Shown: piece after piece, positions 16,362 through 25,680 of the stretch | How positions within the stretch are numbered: position 1 is the first letter of the stretch | Layout: every line of letters starts with the position of its first letter | Origin: Catenuloplanes indicus | GTDB taxonomy: Bacteria; Actinomycetota; Actinomycetes; Mycobacteriales; Micromonosporaceae | Reading direction: 5' to 3' | DNA: 64,000 nt | NCBI RefSeq assembly: GCF_030813715.1 | Contig: NZ_JAUSUZ010000001.1 | Location: 2,294,001 to 2,358,000, forward strand | The notes under the pieces: model-generated | Databases searched by the model: none | What the model was told of the DNA's origin: nothing | The model's input: the letters and a program-made list of their open reading frames with translations, nothing else | Translations under genes and position numbers: made by a program

Positions 16362-17216
16362 TCAGAGCTTGGTCAGCGCCTCGCCGAGCATGTCGGTGAT
16401 CTTCGACGGCGTGGTGATGTCGTGCGCGTAGACGTACGCGACCGGGAAGCCGGCGTCGCGGGCCGCGTTGGCGTTGCGGACCACGTCCTCCGTGGTGCTG
16501 GACGGGTCGACCGCGAACATCGCGGTCTTCTCGATCTGGTCGTAGTCGCGGCCGACGTCGTCGCAGTGCCGGCGGAGCACGTCGAGCTTGTGCGCGGACT
16601 CCGGGCCGAGGCCGATGTTGCAGGCGTCCGCGTACTTCGCGACCAGCTTCAGCGTCTTCTTCTCGCCACCGCCGCCGATCAGCAGGTACGGCCGGGGCGA
16701 ACGGAGCGGCTGCGGCGAGTTGAGCGTGCGCTCCAGCCGGTAGCGCCGGCCCTGGTACGCCTCCTCGGAGTCGGACCACATCTGCAGGCAGATCTGCAGC
16801 GCCTCCTCCAGACGCTCGAAGCGCTCCGCGACCGGCGGGAACGCGAAGCCGAGGCCCTTGGACTCGTCCTCGTTCCAGGCCGCGCCGATGCCCAGGCCGG
16901 CCCGGCCGCCGGAGAGCACGTCGAGCGTGCTGACGGCCTTGGCGAGCAGGCCGGGCTCGCGGTAGGTCACGCCGGTGACCAGCGTGTGCAGCAGCGCGGT
17001 CTCGGTGTGCGCGGCGATGAAGCCGAGCGCGGTGTACGCCTCGAGCATCTCGTGCTCGTACGGCCCGACGGCCCGGATCTGCCAGAAGTGGTCCATGACC
17101 GTGATCCGGGTGATGCCGGCCTGCTCCGCGTTGCGCGCGTGCCGGCCGAGCGCGGCGCCGAGCGTGGCCGGCCCGCCGTCCCAGGTGAAGTCGGCGATGT
17201 GCAGTCCCAGTTCCAT
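16362..17216 (-). CDS. LLM-class F420-dependent oxidoreductase
   Basis: The 284-residue protein is a luciferase-like (alpha/beta barrel) enzyme of the F420-dependent group: N-terminal MELGLHIADFTWDGG, the conserved ITVMDHFWQI region near 45, then VTGVTYREPGLLAKAVSTLD and GRAGLGIGAAWNEDE around 110-140, and a late LLIGGGGEKKTLKLVAKYAD motif for cofactor binding. Enzymes of this class transfer hydride from reduced F420 to varied substrates; the specific one cannot be read from sequence. The ATG at 17214-17216 lacks a close ribosome site. It is preceded by the GH3 gene on the same strand, separated by that gene's terminator, so it is probably monocistronic. Confidence 0.88.
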   Translation of the reverse strand: MELGLHIADFTWDGGPATLGAALGRHARNAEQAGITRITVMDHFWQIRAVGPYEHEMLEAYTALGFIAAHTETALLHTLVTGVTYREPGLLAKAVSTLDVLSGGRAGLGIGAAWNEDESKGLGFAFPPVAERFERLEEALQICLQMWSDSEEAYQGRRYRLERTLNSPQPLRSPRPYLLIGGGGEKKTLKLVAKYADACNIGLGPESAHKLDVLRRHCDDVGRDYDQIEKTAMFAVDPSSTTEDVVRNANAARDAGFPVAYVYAHDITTPSKITDMLGEALTKL

Positions 17217-17263
17217 ATCAAGTGAGAGTACCCTCCGGATAGGATGTCCGCTGCCCCACGGAC

Positions 17264-17296
17264 GTGCGGCCCCGCGACCGTGGCGCGGGGCCGCAC
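17264..17296 (-). terminator. 13-bp perfect hairpin after the GH3 gene
   Basis: GTGCGGCCCCGCG (17264-17276) pairs with CGCGGGGCCGCAC (17284-17296) across a 7-nt loop, 6 nt downstream of the GH3 stop codon. Confidence 0.7.
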
Positions 17297-17302
17297 ACCA
17301 GG

Positions 17303-20300
17303 TCACCAGGTCAGGCCGTGCCCGTACGGGTAGAGCGGATTTCCGTAGCCGGACGGCACCGGACGCCCGGCATCGATGTGCGCGCGGATCTCGGCCCGCT
17401 GGGCGTCCGTGGCGCCGAGGTCGAACGGCAGGTCCCATGCCTCCCGCGCGTCCGCCTGCACGTCCTGGCCGCCCGGCCGGAGCACCTGGTCGAGCGTGCG
17501 CGGCAGCTGCCAGGGCAGCTTCCCGCTCGGCCGGTAGTCGCCGAAGACCAGGCTCGCCAGCGCCGGCCCGACCTCCTCACCGGCCCGGAAGTTGACCACC
17601 ACGGCGTCCGCGATCTCGTGCCACTCACTGATCACGTAGGGGCGGGCCATGGTCAGCAGCACCACCACGGGTACGCCGCGCGCCTTCCAGCTCCGGATCA
17701 GCTCCAGCTGGTCCGGTGGCAGGTACGGTGCGGTCTGCGTCCAGCTGGTGGCGTGGGTGTAGTACGGCTCCCCCACGGCCACGATCGCCAGACTCGGATT
17801 GGCCGCGCTGTCCCGATGCACGGTCACCCCGGCGGCGGCGCCGCGCTCCACCAGCGCGTCGTAGGTGGACAGCGAGCCGTACTCCTGGTGGAAGTAGCTG
17901 GTCCAGATGCAGCACGACCCGGTGTCGCTCGCGCGCGGCCCGGTCACCACGACGTTGCTGCCCGCCGGGAGCCGCAGCGGCAGCACCCCGTTGTTGCGCA
18001 GCACGGTCAGCGAGCCGCGCGCGGCCTGGTTGGCCAGCGCCGTGTCGGCCGGCGTATGCACCCGGTAGATCCCGTTGACCGGGTCGCCGTACGGGTTCTC
18101 GAACAGCCCGAGCTGGAACTTCAGCCGCAGCACCCGCCGGACCGCGTCGTCGATCCGGGCGGCCGGCACCTGCGCCAGGAACGTGGCCATCGAGAAGCCG
18201 GCCGCGCCCGGGTCGGCGCCGCCCATCACGTCCGAGCCGGCCCGTGCCGCGCCGGCCCAGGAGCCGGACGGCAGCCAGTCCGTGGTGATCAGGCCGGTGA
18301 AGCCGAGGTTGTTGCGCAGGTAGGCCAGGATCGGCGCGCTGTCGCCGGCGCCGGGGCCGCCCGGGTCCAGGAAGGAGCTGCCCGCGTACCCCGGCATGAT
18401 GTTGACCGCGCCCGCCTCCATCGCGGCCCGGAACGGGATCATGTGGTACTTGATGGTGACGCCGTCGTACACGATCAGCTGCTCGCCGCCCGCGCCCTCG
18501 CCCGGCCAGTGCTTGACCGTGGCCAGCACCGAGCGCGGGTTCAGCTCCGGTCCGCCCTGCAGGCCGGCGACCAAGGCCCGGACCTGCGCGGCCGCCACGT
18601 ACGCGTCCTCGCCGTTGCCCTCCTGGATGCGTGGGTAGAGCGCCTTCGTGCCGACCTCGGCGAGCGGCCCGAGCACGCCACGGGTGCCCAGCTCGACCTG
18701 CTCGCGCCGCTGCATGTCGCCGAGCTCGTACTGCAGCGGGTAGTCCCGGCCGGCCGCCAGCGCGCTCTGCGCCGGGTAGGTGGTCTTGAAGCCGTGGATC
18801 GTGTCGCCGGCCGAGATCAGCGGGATGCCGAGCCGGGTGCCGGTCGACCCGAGCAGATCCCGGTACAGGTCGGGCGCCTCCGACGGGCCGAAGTGCCAGC
18901 CCGCACGGGGGTACGCCTGCGCGTTGTAGAACATCTGGTACGCCTTCTCCTCGGCCGTCATGCGTCCGAGCAGGTCGTTCACCCGCGCCTCGACCGGCCG
19001 CCGCCAGTCCTCGTAGGGGTCGATCGCGCCGCTGCGGTTGGCGTCCCGGGCCCCGTTGATCACCGGTACGCCGTCCGCGATCGGGGTCAGCGCCGGCCGG
19101 TACAGCCCGAACGTGCGGATCTGCGACGTGCCGGCGCCGGCCGTCACGTACCAGCGGTAGGTCCACCGGTCCGGCAGGTCCCAGGACGGTGTGTAGGACG
19201 TCCCGGTCACCTCCGCGACCCGGGTGTAGACGTCGAGCAGGCTGCCGGACGCGGTGAAGTCGTAGTCGGTGCGGCTCACGTTGATCCACAGCTGGTAGCG
19301 GGTGGCACCGGCGACCGCGGCCCAGGAGAACACCGGACGCCGGGTGTCCGTGATCAGTGCCTGGTCCGCCGGTGCGGTGAGCGCGAACTGCCCGGTGGCC
19401 GCGGGCGGCCGGGTCGGCCCGGACAGCAGCGGTGGCGCGCTGCCGGCCGCGTCGACCGTGCCGAGCACCTTCAGGTCCCACAACGAGTAGCCGTAGCCGG
19501 TGGCCCGCGCGGTGCCGACGAGTCGCAGGTAGCGGCCGGTGCCCGCGACGGTCAGCGTCTCCACGCCGCCGCGACCGGTGGTGGTGCTGTAGATCGTGGT
19601 CCAGGTGGCGGCGTCGCCGGACACCTCGATGCGGTAACCGGTGCCGTACGCGGCCTCCCAGTTCAGCACCACGCCGGTGATCGTGGCGGTGCCCTGGAGG
19701 TCGACGCGGATCCACTGGTTCTCCGCGTGCTCGCTGGACCAGCGCGTGGTGGCGCGGCCGTCCAGCGCGGCGCCGGGCGCGTTCCCGCCCTCGTACGAGG
19801 AGGCCGCCACCGGCTTGAAGGCCGCGATGTCGGTCCCGTCGCCGGAGGTCGTGGTGCTGCCGTAGACCTCGAACTCCCACAGCGAGTAGCCGTAACCGGT
19901 GGCTCGCTCGGTGCCGAGCACCCGCACGTACCGTGCGGTGCCGTTGATCGTGATCGTCTGGACGCCGCCGGTGCCGGCGGCGGCGGTGTGCACGGTGGTC
20001 CAGGTGCCGCCGTCCGGCGAGGTCTGGATCTGGAACGCGCGCGCGTACGCCGCCTCCCAGTTCAGGACCACGCGGTCCAGCGTCGCGGTGGCGCCGAGGT
20101 CGACGCGCAGCCACTGCGGGTCGGCGAACGCGCTGGCCCAGCGGGTGCCGGCGTCGCCGTCGACGGCCGCGGCGGCCGGGGTGCCCGCGCCCTCGACGGA
20201 GGACGCGAGCGTCGGCTTGCCGCGGGAGAGCAGGACGGGGGCGGCCTCGGCGGGCGTGGCCACGAGCAGCCCGGCGAGCAGCAATAACGCGGCCACCAGT

Positions 20301-20317
20301 CTTCGTTTCACGGACAT
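17303..20317 (-). CDS. Secreted GH3 beta-glucosidase/xylosidase-type enzyme with two CBM32-like domains
   Basis: The 1004-residue exported enzyme has a signal peptide (MSVKRRLVAALLLLAGLLVA, cut after PAEA). Two F5/8-type (CBM32-like) domains follow at about 30-153 and 163-288, each ending RATGYGYSLW plus a short strand, then an Ig/fibronectin-like module (about 305-410). A GH3 catalytic part runs from about 420 to the end, with ATVKHWPGEG as substrate-binding segment, GFTGLITTDWLPSG carrying the nucleophile Asp, and the C-terminal GH3 domain ending NPLYPYGHGLTW. GH3 enzymes remove terminal beta-glucose, xylose or N-acetylglucosamine. GGAG precedes the ATG by 5 nt. A perfect LacI-type palindrome 22 bp upstream of the start suggests sugar-controlled expression. 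Confidence 0.92.
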   Translation of the reverse strand: MSVKRRLVAALLLLAGLLVATPAEAAPVLLSRGKPTLASSVEGAGTPAAAAVDGDAGTRWASAFADPQWLRVDLGATATLDRVVLNWEAAYARAFQIQTSPDGGTWTTVHTAAAGTGGVQTITINGTARYVRVLGTERATGYGYSLWEFEVYGSTTTSGDGTDIAAFKPVAASSYEGGNAPGAALDGRATTRWSSEHAENQWIRVDLQGTATITGVVLNWEAAYGTGYRIEVSGDAATWTTIYSTTTGRGGVETLTVAGTGRYLRLVGTARATGYGYSLWDLKVLGTVDAAGSAPPLLSGPTRPPAATGQFALTAPADQALITDTRRPVFSWAAVAGATRYQLWINVSRTDYDFTASGSLLDVYTRVAEVTGTSYTPSWDLPDRWTYRWYVTAGAGTSQIRTFGLYRPALTPIADGVPVINGARDANRSGAIDPYEDWRRPVEARVNDLLGRMTAEEKAYQMFYNAQAYPRAGWHFGPSEAPDLYRDLLGSTGTRLGIPLISAGDTIHGFKTTYPAQSALAAGRDYPLQYELGDMQRREQVELGTRGVLGPLAEVGTKALYPRIQEGNGEDAYVAAAQVRALVAGLQGGPELNPRSVLATVKHWPGEGAGGEQLIVYDGVTIKYHMIPFRAAMEAGAVNIMPGYAGSSFLDPGGPGAGDSAPILAYLRNNLGFTGLITTDWLPSGSWAGAARAGSDVMGGADPGAAGFSMATFLAQVPAARIDDAVRRVLRLKFQLGLFENPYGDPVNGIYRVHTPADTALANQAARGSLTVLRNNGVLPLRLPAGSNVVVTGPRASDTGSCCIWTSYFHQEYGSLSTYDALVERGAAAGVTVHRDSAANPSLAIVAVGEPYYTHATSWTQTAPYLPPDQLELIRSWKARGVPVVVLLTMARPYVISEWHEIADAVVVNFRAGEEVGPALASLVFGDYRPSGKLPWQLPRTLDQVLRPGGQDVQADAREAWDLPFDLGATDAQRAEIRAHIDAGRPVPSGYGNPLYPYGHGLTW

Positions 20318-20338
20318 GAGGACTCCAGGGGATCGACG

Positions 20339-20388
20339 AGAGAGCGCTCTCTAACGCCGAGCCTGATCGATGTTCATCAGTCCGTCAA
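20339..20388 (-). promoter_or_regulatory. LacI-type operator and promoter for the GH3 gene
   Basis: AGAGAGCGCTCTCT (20339-20352) is a perfect 14-bp palindrome with the CG centre and GAGCGCTC core of actinobacterial CebR/LacI-family operators. A -35 TTGACG lies upstream (complement of 20383-20388), followed after 17 bp by CAGGCT. The operator sits near the expected start point, 22 bp before the start codon, consistent with repression until a sugar is present. Confidence 0.6.
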
Positions 20389-20475
20389 GGGGGTCCGGTA
20401 GCGCTCCGTGGAACAGCAGAGAACTTCTCGCATCGTGGTAGCGTGCCGAACCATCGAGCGGAAGGAACCCCTCAC

Positions 20476-21174
20476 GTGAAGTCGCTGGTCGGCAAGTCCG
20501 CCGCGGTGGCCATGCTCATCGCCGGCGTCGGTGGCGGTGCCTATCTGCACCAGGATCGGGCGCAGGCCGAGGACTCCGCCGCCGCGCAGGCCGCCTGGGA
20601 GGCGAACCGCGCCGAGGAGCTCTACGTCAAGGACCGGCACAAGGAGTACACCGAGCTCGCCGCCGGCCTGCACCAGTCCGAGCGGGCCGCCGCGAAGCGC
20701 GCCGCCGCGATGGCCGAGGAGCAGGCGAAGCGCGCCCGCGCCGCGAACGACGCGGTCAGCCGCCGCAAGGCGGAGGCCGAGGCCGAGGCGGCCGCGGCAC
20801 AGGCCGCGCGGGACAAGGCCAACGCCGCGATCAAGCCGTACGACGGGCCGGTCCCGTCGTCCTGCGCGTCCTACTCCGGCCACCGCAAGACCGGCTGCTC
20901 GGTGATGGTCGGCCAGGGCTTCGACGTCTCCGAGTTCGGTTGCCTGGACACGCTGTGGACGCGGGAGAGCGGCTGGAACCCGAAGGCGGCCAACCCCACC
21001 ACGCCCGCCTACGGCATCCCGCAGGCGAACCCGGGCAGCAAGATGGCGTCGGTCGCGGACGACTGGGAGACCAATCCGGCGACCCAGGTCATCTGGGGCC
21101 TCGGGTACATCAAGGGCCGCTACGGCACACCGTGCGCGGCCCTCGAGCACTCCAACGCCGCCGGCTGGTACTAG
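20476..21174 (+). CDS. Secreted lysozyme-like/transglycosylase protein with coiled coil
   Basis: The 232-residue protein begins at GTG 20476 (MKSLVGKSAAVAML), with AAGGA 9 nt upstream. A signal peptide or anchor (about 6-22) is followed by a long Ala/Glu/Lys/Arg coiled coil (about 32-120) and a C-terminal lysozyme-like domain of the type common in actinobacteria. The latter has catalytic Glu in LWTRESGWNP, the AYGIPQANPGSKM motif, and WGLGYIKGRYGTPCAALEH near the end. Such proteins cleave peptidoglycan glycan strands during growth or resuscitation. It is divergent from GH3 with 158 bp between them and shows no riboswitch that I can recognise. Confidence 0.85.
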   Translation: MKSLVGKSAAVAMLIAGVGGGAYLHQDRAQAEDSAAAQAAWEANRAEELYVKDRHKEYTELAAGLHQSERAAAKRAAAMAEEQAKRARAANDAVSRRKAEAEAEAAAAQAARDKANAAIKPYDGPVPSSCASYSGHRKTGCSVMVGQGFDVSEFGCLDTLWTRESGWNPKAANPTTPAYGIPQANPGSKMASVADDWETNPATQVIWGLGYIKGRYGTPCAALEHSNAAGWY

Positions 21175-21339
21175 GTCCTGGCCAGGTTGGCCGAGTGGGG
21201 CGCGAGCCGCTTCGCGGGGACGAGCGCGCTGTCCTGGCCGGCCACGTCGACGGTGTGCGCGCCGTCTACGGTGACGTCGATCGAACGAGCGGGCCAGCCG
21301 GATTCGCGCAGGACCACGTCGCTACCCCGCCCCGGGAAA
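21175..21339 (-). other. Intergenic stretch with possible coding remnant
   Basis: On the complement, about 50 codons read SDVVLRESGWPARSIDVTVD and end at a stop (21171-21173) with LAPHSANLART. It resembles the C-terminal beta domain of a glycoside hydrolase, but there is no start codon or ribosome site and the frame is closed upstream. It may be a decayed gene end or chance in GC-rich DNA. Confidence 0.2.
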
Positions 21340-21381
21340 CCATGACGCGGGGGTACGGCCGGCCGTACCCCCGCGTCATGG
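21340..21381. terminator. Perfect 42-bp palindrome after the chemoreceptor gene
   Basis: The two 21-nt arms (21340-21360 and 21361-21381) are exact reverse complements with no spacer; the left arm begins CCATGACGCGGGGG. It lies 8 bp beyond the stop of the minus-strand chemoreceptor and 165 bp beyond the stop of the convergent lysozyme-like gene, so it can end transcription from both sides. The extraordinary length and lack of a loop are unusual for a terminator. Confidence 0.65.
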
Positions 21382-21389
21382 GCTTTGCT

Positions 21390-23027
21390 CTAGATCCGGA
21401 ACCGGCCGACCACCGTCTCCAGCTCGCTGACCACGCGGTTCAGGTCCGCGACCGTCTGGCCGGCCTCGACCAGCGACTCCGTGGTGGCCCGGGCCGCGTC
21501 CGCGACACCGTTGATGTTGTTCGCGATGTCCGACGTGCCGCCGGACGCGTCGCCGACGCTGCGGCTCATCTCGCCCGTGGTCGCGGTCTGCTCCTCCACC
21601 GCGGACGCGATGGTCAGCTGGTAGTCGTTGATCCGCGCGATGATCCGGCTGATCTCGCCGATCGCCTCGACCGCGTTCTGCGTGTCCACCTGGATCGCCT
21701 CGACCCGGCGGGAGATGTCCTCGGTCGCCTTCGCGGTCTCCTGCGCCAGGTCCTTGACCTCTCCGGCCACCACCGCGAAGCCCTTGCCGGCGTCGCCCGC
21801 GCGGGCCGCCTCGATCGTCGCGTTCAACGCCAGCAGGTTGGTCTGCTCCGCGATCGAGGTGATCGTCTTGACCACGTTGCCGATCTCCGCGGACGACTCG
21901 CCGAGCTTCGCGATCGTGTCGTTCGTCTGGTTGGCCACGCCGACCGCCTCCGCCGCGACCTGGGCCGCGTCGTTCGCGTTCTGGCTGATCTCGCGGATCG
22001 ACGCGCCCATCTCCTCGGAACCGGCCGCGACCGTGGACACGTTCGCGGAGACCTCACCGGCCGCGTTCGACACCACGTCGGCCTGGCTGGCCGCCTCGGC
22101 CGCGCTGGACGCGATCCGCTCGGTGGACGCGGAGAGCCGGCGGGCGCCGTCCGCGAGCGTGCGGGAGCTGTCGTGGAGCGCCGTGATCGTGGTGCGCAGG
22201 CCCTCGCGCGCCTCGTTCGTGGCGATCGCCATCGCGCCGATCTCGTCGCGTCCGCGTACCTCGGCGTGCGTGGTCAGGTCGCCGGCGGCCATCGCGCGCA
22301 GCGCGTCGCCCACGGTCCGCACCTGCGCGGTGATCGCGCGGGCGACCAGCAGACCGACCGCTAGGCCGACGAGCGCGCCGACCAGCACCGCCACGATCAG
22401 CAGGGTGCGCGCGTCGGTGTACGAGGACTGCGCCTCCGCCGCCGCCTGCGCCGAGTCCGCGGCCTCGACCTCCTGCAGCTTCGCCAGCCCGTCGCGCATC
22501 GTCGTCTCGGCCGCGCCGTAGGCGGCCAGCGGGTCGGCCGGCACCGTGTAGCCGGCCGGCGGGGGGAGCTGGAAGAAGTTGACGTTGCGCAGGTTCGTGT
22601 AGTCGGTGAAGCCGGCGCTGAACGCCTCGATCGCGGCGGTGCGCTCCGGGCTGGCGTTGGAGCCCACGTTGAGCTTGCTGTACTCGGCCAGCGCGTCGCT
22701 GATCACCGTGTCCGCCGCCTTGGTGTCCGCGATGGCGTCGTCCTTCGCGGCGGCGTCGCCGCCCAGGCTGAACAGCAGCATGCCGCGGAACATCCCGCTG
22801 AGGCCCTGCTGCATCGTCCCGAGGTGGGCGGTGCCCGCCACCTGTTCCCGATTCATGTCCTCGAGCTGCCCGGCCAGCGCCGACATCCGCTGCACGCACA
22901 ACACGCCGACCAGGATCGTGATCACGATGACCACGACCGATGACGCGAGGATCTTGGTGCGCACCTTCGTGTCGGCCACCAGGCGGGTGAGGAGATTCCC
23001 CCGGGGTGCTTCCGCGACTTGACTCAT
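21390..23027 (-). CDS. Methyl-accepting chemotaxis protein (4HB-HAMP-MCP)
   Basis: This 545-residue receptor has a short basic N-terminus, a first transmembrane helix (about 28-50), an extracellular four-helix-bundle-like sensor (about 51-205), a second membrane helix (about 206-228), a HAMP domain (about 229-281) and the cytoplasmic signalling hairpin. The tip carries the invariant [18 protein letters not shown] sequence and the flanking [20 protein letters not shown]. It binds CheA/CheW through the tip and steers flagellar motors; no che or flagellar genes are in the window. The ATG at 23025-23027 has GAAGGG 8 nt upstream. There is no CheR/CheB docking pentapeptide at the C-terminus (it ends VVGRFRI). 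The ligand is unknown. Confidence 0.93.
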   Translation of the reverse strand: MSQVAEAPRGNLLTRLVADTKVRTKILASSVVVIVITILVGVLCVQRMSALAGQLEDMNREQVAGTAHLGTMQQGLSGMFRGMLLFSLGGDAAAKDDAIADTKAADTVISDALAEYSKLNVGSNASPERTAAIEAFSAGFTDYTNLRNVNFFQLPPPAGYTVPADPLAAYGAAETTMRDGLAKLQEVEAADSAQAAAEAQSSYTDARTLLIVAVLVGALVGLAVGLLVARAITAQVRTVGDALRAMAAGDLTTHAEVRGRDEIGAMAIATNEAREGLRTTITALHDSSRTLADGARRLSASTERIASSAAEAASQADVVSNAAGEVSANVSTVAAGSEEMGASIREISQNANDAAQVAAEAVGVANQTNDTIAKLGESSAEIGNVVKTITSIAEQTNLLALNATIEAARAGDAGKGFAVVAGEVKDLAQETAKATEDISRRVEAIQVDTQNAVEAIGEISRIIARINDYQLTIASAVEEQTATTGEMSRSVGDASGGTSDIANNINGVADAARATTESLVEAGQTVADLNRVVSELETVVGRFRI

Positions 23028-23099
23028 CAGACAGGCCCTTCGCCCGTATACGACACAGCAAACGCCACATCGGCACGAACGAGCCCGGCTTTAGCGGAA

Positions 23100-23790
23100 T
23101 CAGTCGTCGTCGGCGGCGCCGCGACGGCGCATCGCCACCACGGCCGGGGCCAGCAGCGCCAGGATCGCCACTATCCACAGCGCGACGGTGAACGGCCCGG
23201 ACACCAGGATTCCCCAGTCGCCGCCGGACAACGCGAGCGCGCGGCGCAGCTGCTGCTCGGCCGGCGGCGCCAGGATCAGGCCGACCACCGCGGGCGCGGC
23301 CGGCACGTCCGCACGGCGCATCAGCAGCCCGATCAGTCCCAGTCCGACCAGGATCAGCAGGTCCGTGGTGGTGCCACCGGCCGCGAACGTGCCGAGCGTG
23401 GCGAAGACCAGCACGCCGGCGTAGATGCCGTACGCCGGAATGGTCAGCAGCCGGGCCCACAGGCGCACCAGCGGCAGATTCAGCACCAGCAGCATCACGT
23501 CGCCGATGTAGAGGCTGGCGATCAGCGCCCACACCAGATCGCCGGATTCGGTGAACAGCTGCGGCCCCGGTTGCAGACCGTAGGACTGGAACGCGGTGAG
23601 GATGACCGCGGCGGTCGCGGACGTCGGCAGGCCGATCGTGAGCAGCGGCACCAGCACACCGGCCGCGGCCGCGTTGTTCGCCGCCTCGGGGCCGGCCACG
23701 CCCTCGATCGCGCCACGGCCGAACTCGTGCCGCCGCCGCGACAGCCGCTTCTCCAGCGAGTAGCTGAGGAACGTGGGCACGTCCGCGCCG
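23100..23790 (-). pseudogene. 5'-truncated tripartite tricarboxylate transporter TctA
   Basis: From about 23790 down to the stop at 23100 the complement encodes the C-terminal half of a TctA permease, beginning [16 protein letters not shown] and containing the diagnostic [15 protein letters not shown] and [18 protein letters not shown] segments, followed by four or five membrane helices. Full TctA proteins have about 500 residues; roughly the first 260 are missing. Upstream of VPTF the sequence switches to Arg/Pro-rich frame noise without membrane helices, and no TctB or TctC gene is near. The 283-bp stretch up to the next gene (23787-24069) holds only this junk and one copy of a dispersed repeat (23992-24036). 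It is best read as a deletion relic. Confidence 0.8.
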
Positions 23791-23991
23791 CGGGCCGGCC
23801 TGCACGTGTTCTGGGGCGGCCTCGCGGTCGGGAGCCGATCGCGGCCAGGGCAGCGCGGCAAACCGGGCAGCACCGCAAACCCGGCAGCGCCACTCACGCC
23901 GCCCGTGGCGCGCGAGACGCGGGGGCGGGCGGCGGCGCCACGGTTCTCGGTGACCCGCGACGGGACCGGAAGGGAGGCCGCCCGCGGCCGA

Positions 23992-24036
23992 CCGGGGCCC
24001 GCGGGAGCATGCGGGCAGCACCACGCCGGGAGCGGG
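23992..24036 (-). repeat. Dispersed 3' element, copy D (minus strand)
   Basis: Read on the complement this copy starts CCCGCTCCCGGCGTGG and ends GCATGCTCCCGCGGGCCCC, closely matching the copies at 31566, 35296 and 61473. It begins 33 nt after the stop codon of the GAF chemoreceptor, in that gene's sense orientation. CCCGC at its start can pair with GCGGG near its end. Confidence 0.7.
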
Positions 24037-24069
24037 AGGAAAGGTTCTGATCCTCGGTGGTCGGGCCGC

Positions 24070-25611
24070 TCAGGCCTCGAAGCGGCGGGCCATGGTGGCC
24101 TGTTCCTCCAGGACCTCGTTGATCCGGGCCTGGACCGCGTCCATCTGGCCGATGGTCTCGCTGGTGGTGTGGATGCCGGCCGAGACCGATTCCGCGCTGG
24201 ACTGGATGCCGGCGATCTGGTCGGCGACCTTCTGGGTGGCCTCGGCGGTTTCCCGGGCCAGGTCCTTGACCTCGCCGGCCACCACTGCGAAGCCCTTGCC
24301 GGCCTCGCCGGCGCGGGCGGCCTCGATGGTGGCGTTCAGGGCGAGCAGGTTCGTCTGTTCCGCGATCGACGAGATGATTTTGATGACGTCGCCGATCGCG
24401 GCGGAGGCCTGGCCGAGCGCGGCGACCTCGCCGGTCATCGTGGTGGCGCGGCTGACCGCCTCCTCGGCGACGTGGGTGGCGTCCTCGCTGGCGGACCGGA
24501 GGCGCGCGACCGTGTCCAGCAGTGCCCGTGCGTTCTCCGCGGCCCGTTCCGAGTTGCGCAGCACCTCGAGGCGCTGGGAGACGAGCTGCTGCACGTTGCG
24601 CAGCGCGGCGGCGCGGGAATCGGACAATTCGATGAACTCGGTGGTGAAGAAGTCCATGGTGCCGGCGATCCGGTCGCCGTTCATGATCGGGAAGCAGACG
24701 CCGGAGCGTACGCCGGCGCGCTGTGCCGCCGGGGCGCGCACGCAGTCGGTGACCTCGGCGAGGTCGCGCACGAAGACCAGGTCCCGCGCGCGCCAGGCCC
24801 GGCCGGACAGGCCGACGCCCTCGGCGAACGTGGCGGCGAGCGTCACCCGGCGGAACTCGTCGCCGGCGGAACCGGACTCGACCTGGAACCGGAGGACGTT
24901 GTCCGCCGGGTCGATCTCCCAGTAGGAGCCGTACGCCCAGCCGAACGCGCTGCGCACGGTGTCCAGCGCGGTGCGCAGCGCGGTCTGGCTGTCCTGCGCC
25001 GTGCCGAGCTTCGTGACCACCTCGGTGACCGCGAGCCGGTCCGCCGCCACCTGCCGCAGTTCCGCGGCCGCGATCGCGCTGCTGCGCGCCTGTTCCGCGA
25101 TGCGCGCGATGGACATCCACTTCTCGGTGCGCGGGCCGTCCAGGTCCAGCGGCGTCGGCGAGAAGTACTCGAAGACGGCCAGCACCTGGTCGTTCTTCAG
25201 CACCGGCATGACGACCGCGGCCGCCATCCCCTCCCGGCCGGCGGCCTGGCAGCGCAGGCAGTCGTCGCAGTCCGCCATGCTGCCGATGTAGATCGGGCGC
25301 CGGGTCTGGAACGCGCGACCGACCAGGCCGGCGCGGTCCGGCACCGGGCGCCCGGCGATCACGGCCTGCATCTGGGGTGTGATCCGGCCGGTCTCGTAGA
25401 GCACCTCGACGTTGCCGTGCCCGTCCGGCAGCCAGACCGCGCCGTAGCCGAACTCGTACGACCGGACCATGCTCTCCACGGTGATCCGCCACGCGCTGGC
25501 CTCGTCCTGGACGCCGTCCAGCGCGAGCACCAGCGCTTCCAGCGACTCGACGTCGCGCGGCACCGGCCGTGGCGCGATCGCCGCCGACGACCGTGTCCGG
25601 AACAGCCCCAT
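24070..25611 (-). CDS. Soluble chemoreceptor with two GAF domains
   Basis: The 513-residue protein has no membrane helix. Two GAF domains (about 20-170 and 190-335) precede a short helical signalling domain whose tip has the canonical [18 protein letters not shown]. The first GAF has a CDDCLRC motif ([16 protein letters not shown]) that could hold a metal, haem or iron-sulphur ligand, so redox or gas sensing is possible. Such cytosolic receptors join CheA/CheW arrays and report internal state. The start is ATG 25609-25611 with a G-rich stretch upstream; a GTG 15 bp further is an alternative. The adjacent membrane chemoreceptor is separated by a transporter fragment, so the two are probably not co-transcribed. 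Confidence 0.88.
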   Translation of the reverse strand: MGLFRTRSSAAIAPRPVPRDVESLEALVLALDGVQDEASAWRITVESMVRSYEFGYGAVWLPDGHGNVEVLYETGRITPQMQAVIAGRPVPDRAGLVGRAFQTRRPIYIGSMADCDDCLRCQAAGREGMAAAVVMPVLKNDQVLAVFEYFSPTPLDLDGPRTEKWMSIARIAEQARSSAIAAAELRQVAADRLAVTEVVTKLGTAQDSQTALRTALDTVRSAFGWAYGSYWEIDPADNVLRFQVESGSAGDEFRRVTLAATFAEGVGLSGRAWRARDLVFVRDLAEVTDCVRAPAAQRAGVRSGVCFPIMNGDRIAGTMDFFTTEFIELSDSRAAALRNVQQLVSQRLEVLRNSERAAENARALLDTVARLRSASEDATHVAEEAVSRATTMTGEVAALGQASAAIGDVIKIISSIAEQTNLLALNATIEAARAGEAGKGFAVVAGEVKDLARETAEATQKVADQIAGIQSSAESVSAGIHTTSETIGQMDAVQARINEVLEEQATMARRFEA

Positions 25612-25680
25612 GACCCACCCCCACACAAGCTCTCGCTCCAGTAGAAACCCAGGTGAGGATGTTTCGGGTGCTTTCGCGCG

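Noticed and set aside
17264-20287. 1007-codon + frame opposite the GH3 gene
   Set aside because: Shadow frame rich in Arg, Gly and His; the minus frame is a complete GH3 enzyme with signal peptide and operator.
21171-21320. Coding remnant of a glycoside hydrolase on the complement
   Set aside because: Not accepted as a gene: no start, no ribosome site and only about 50 codons; kept as a low-confidence note.
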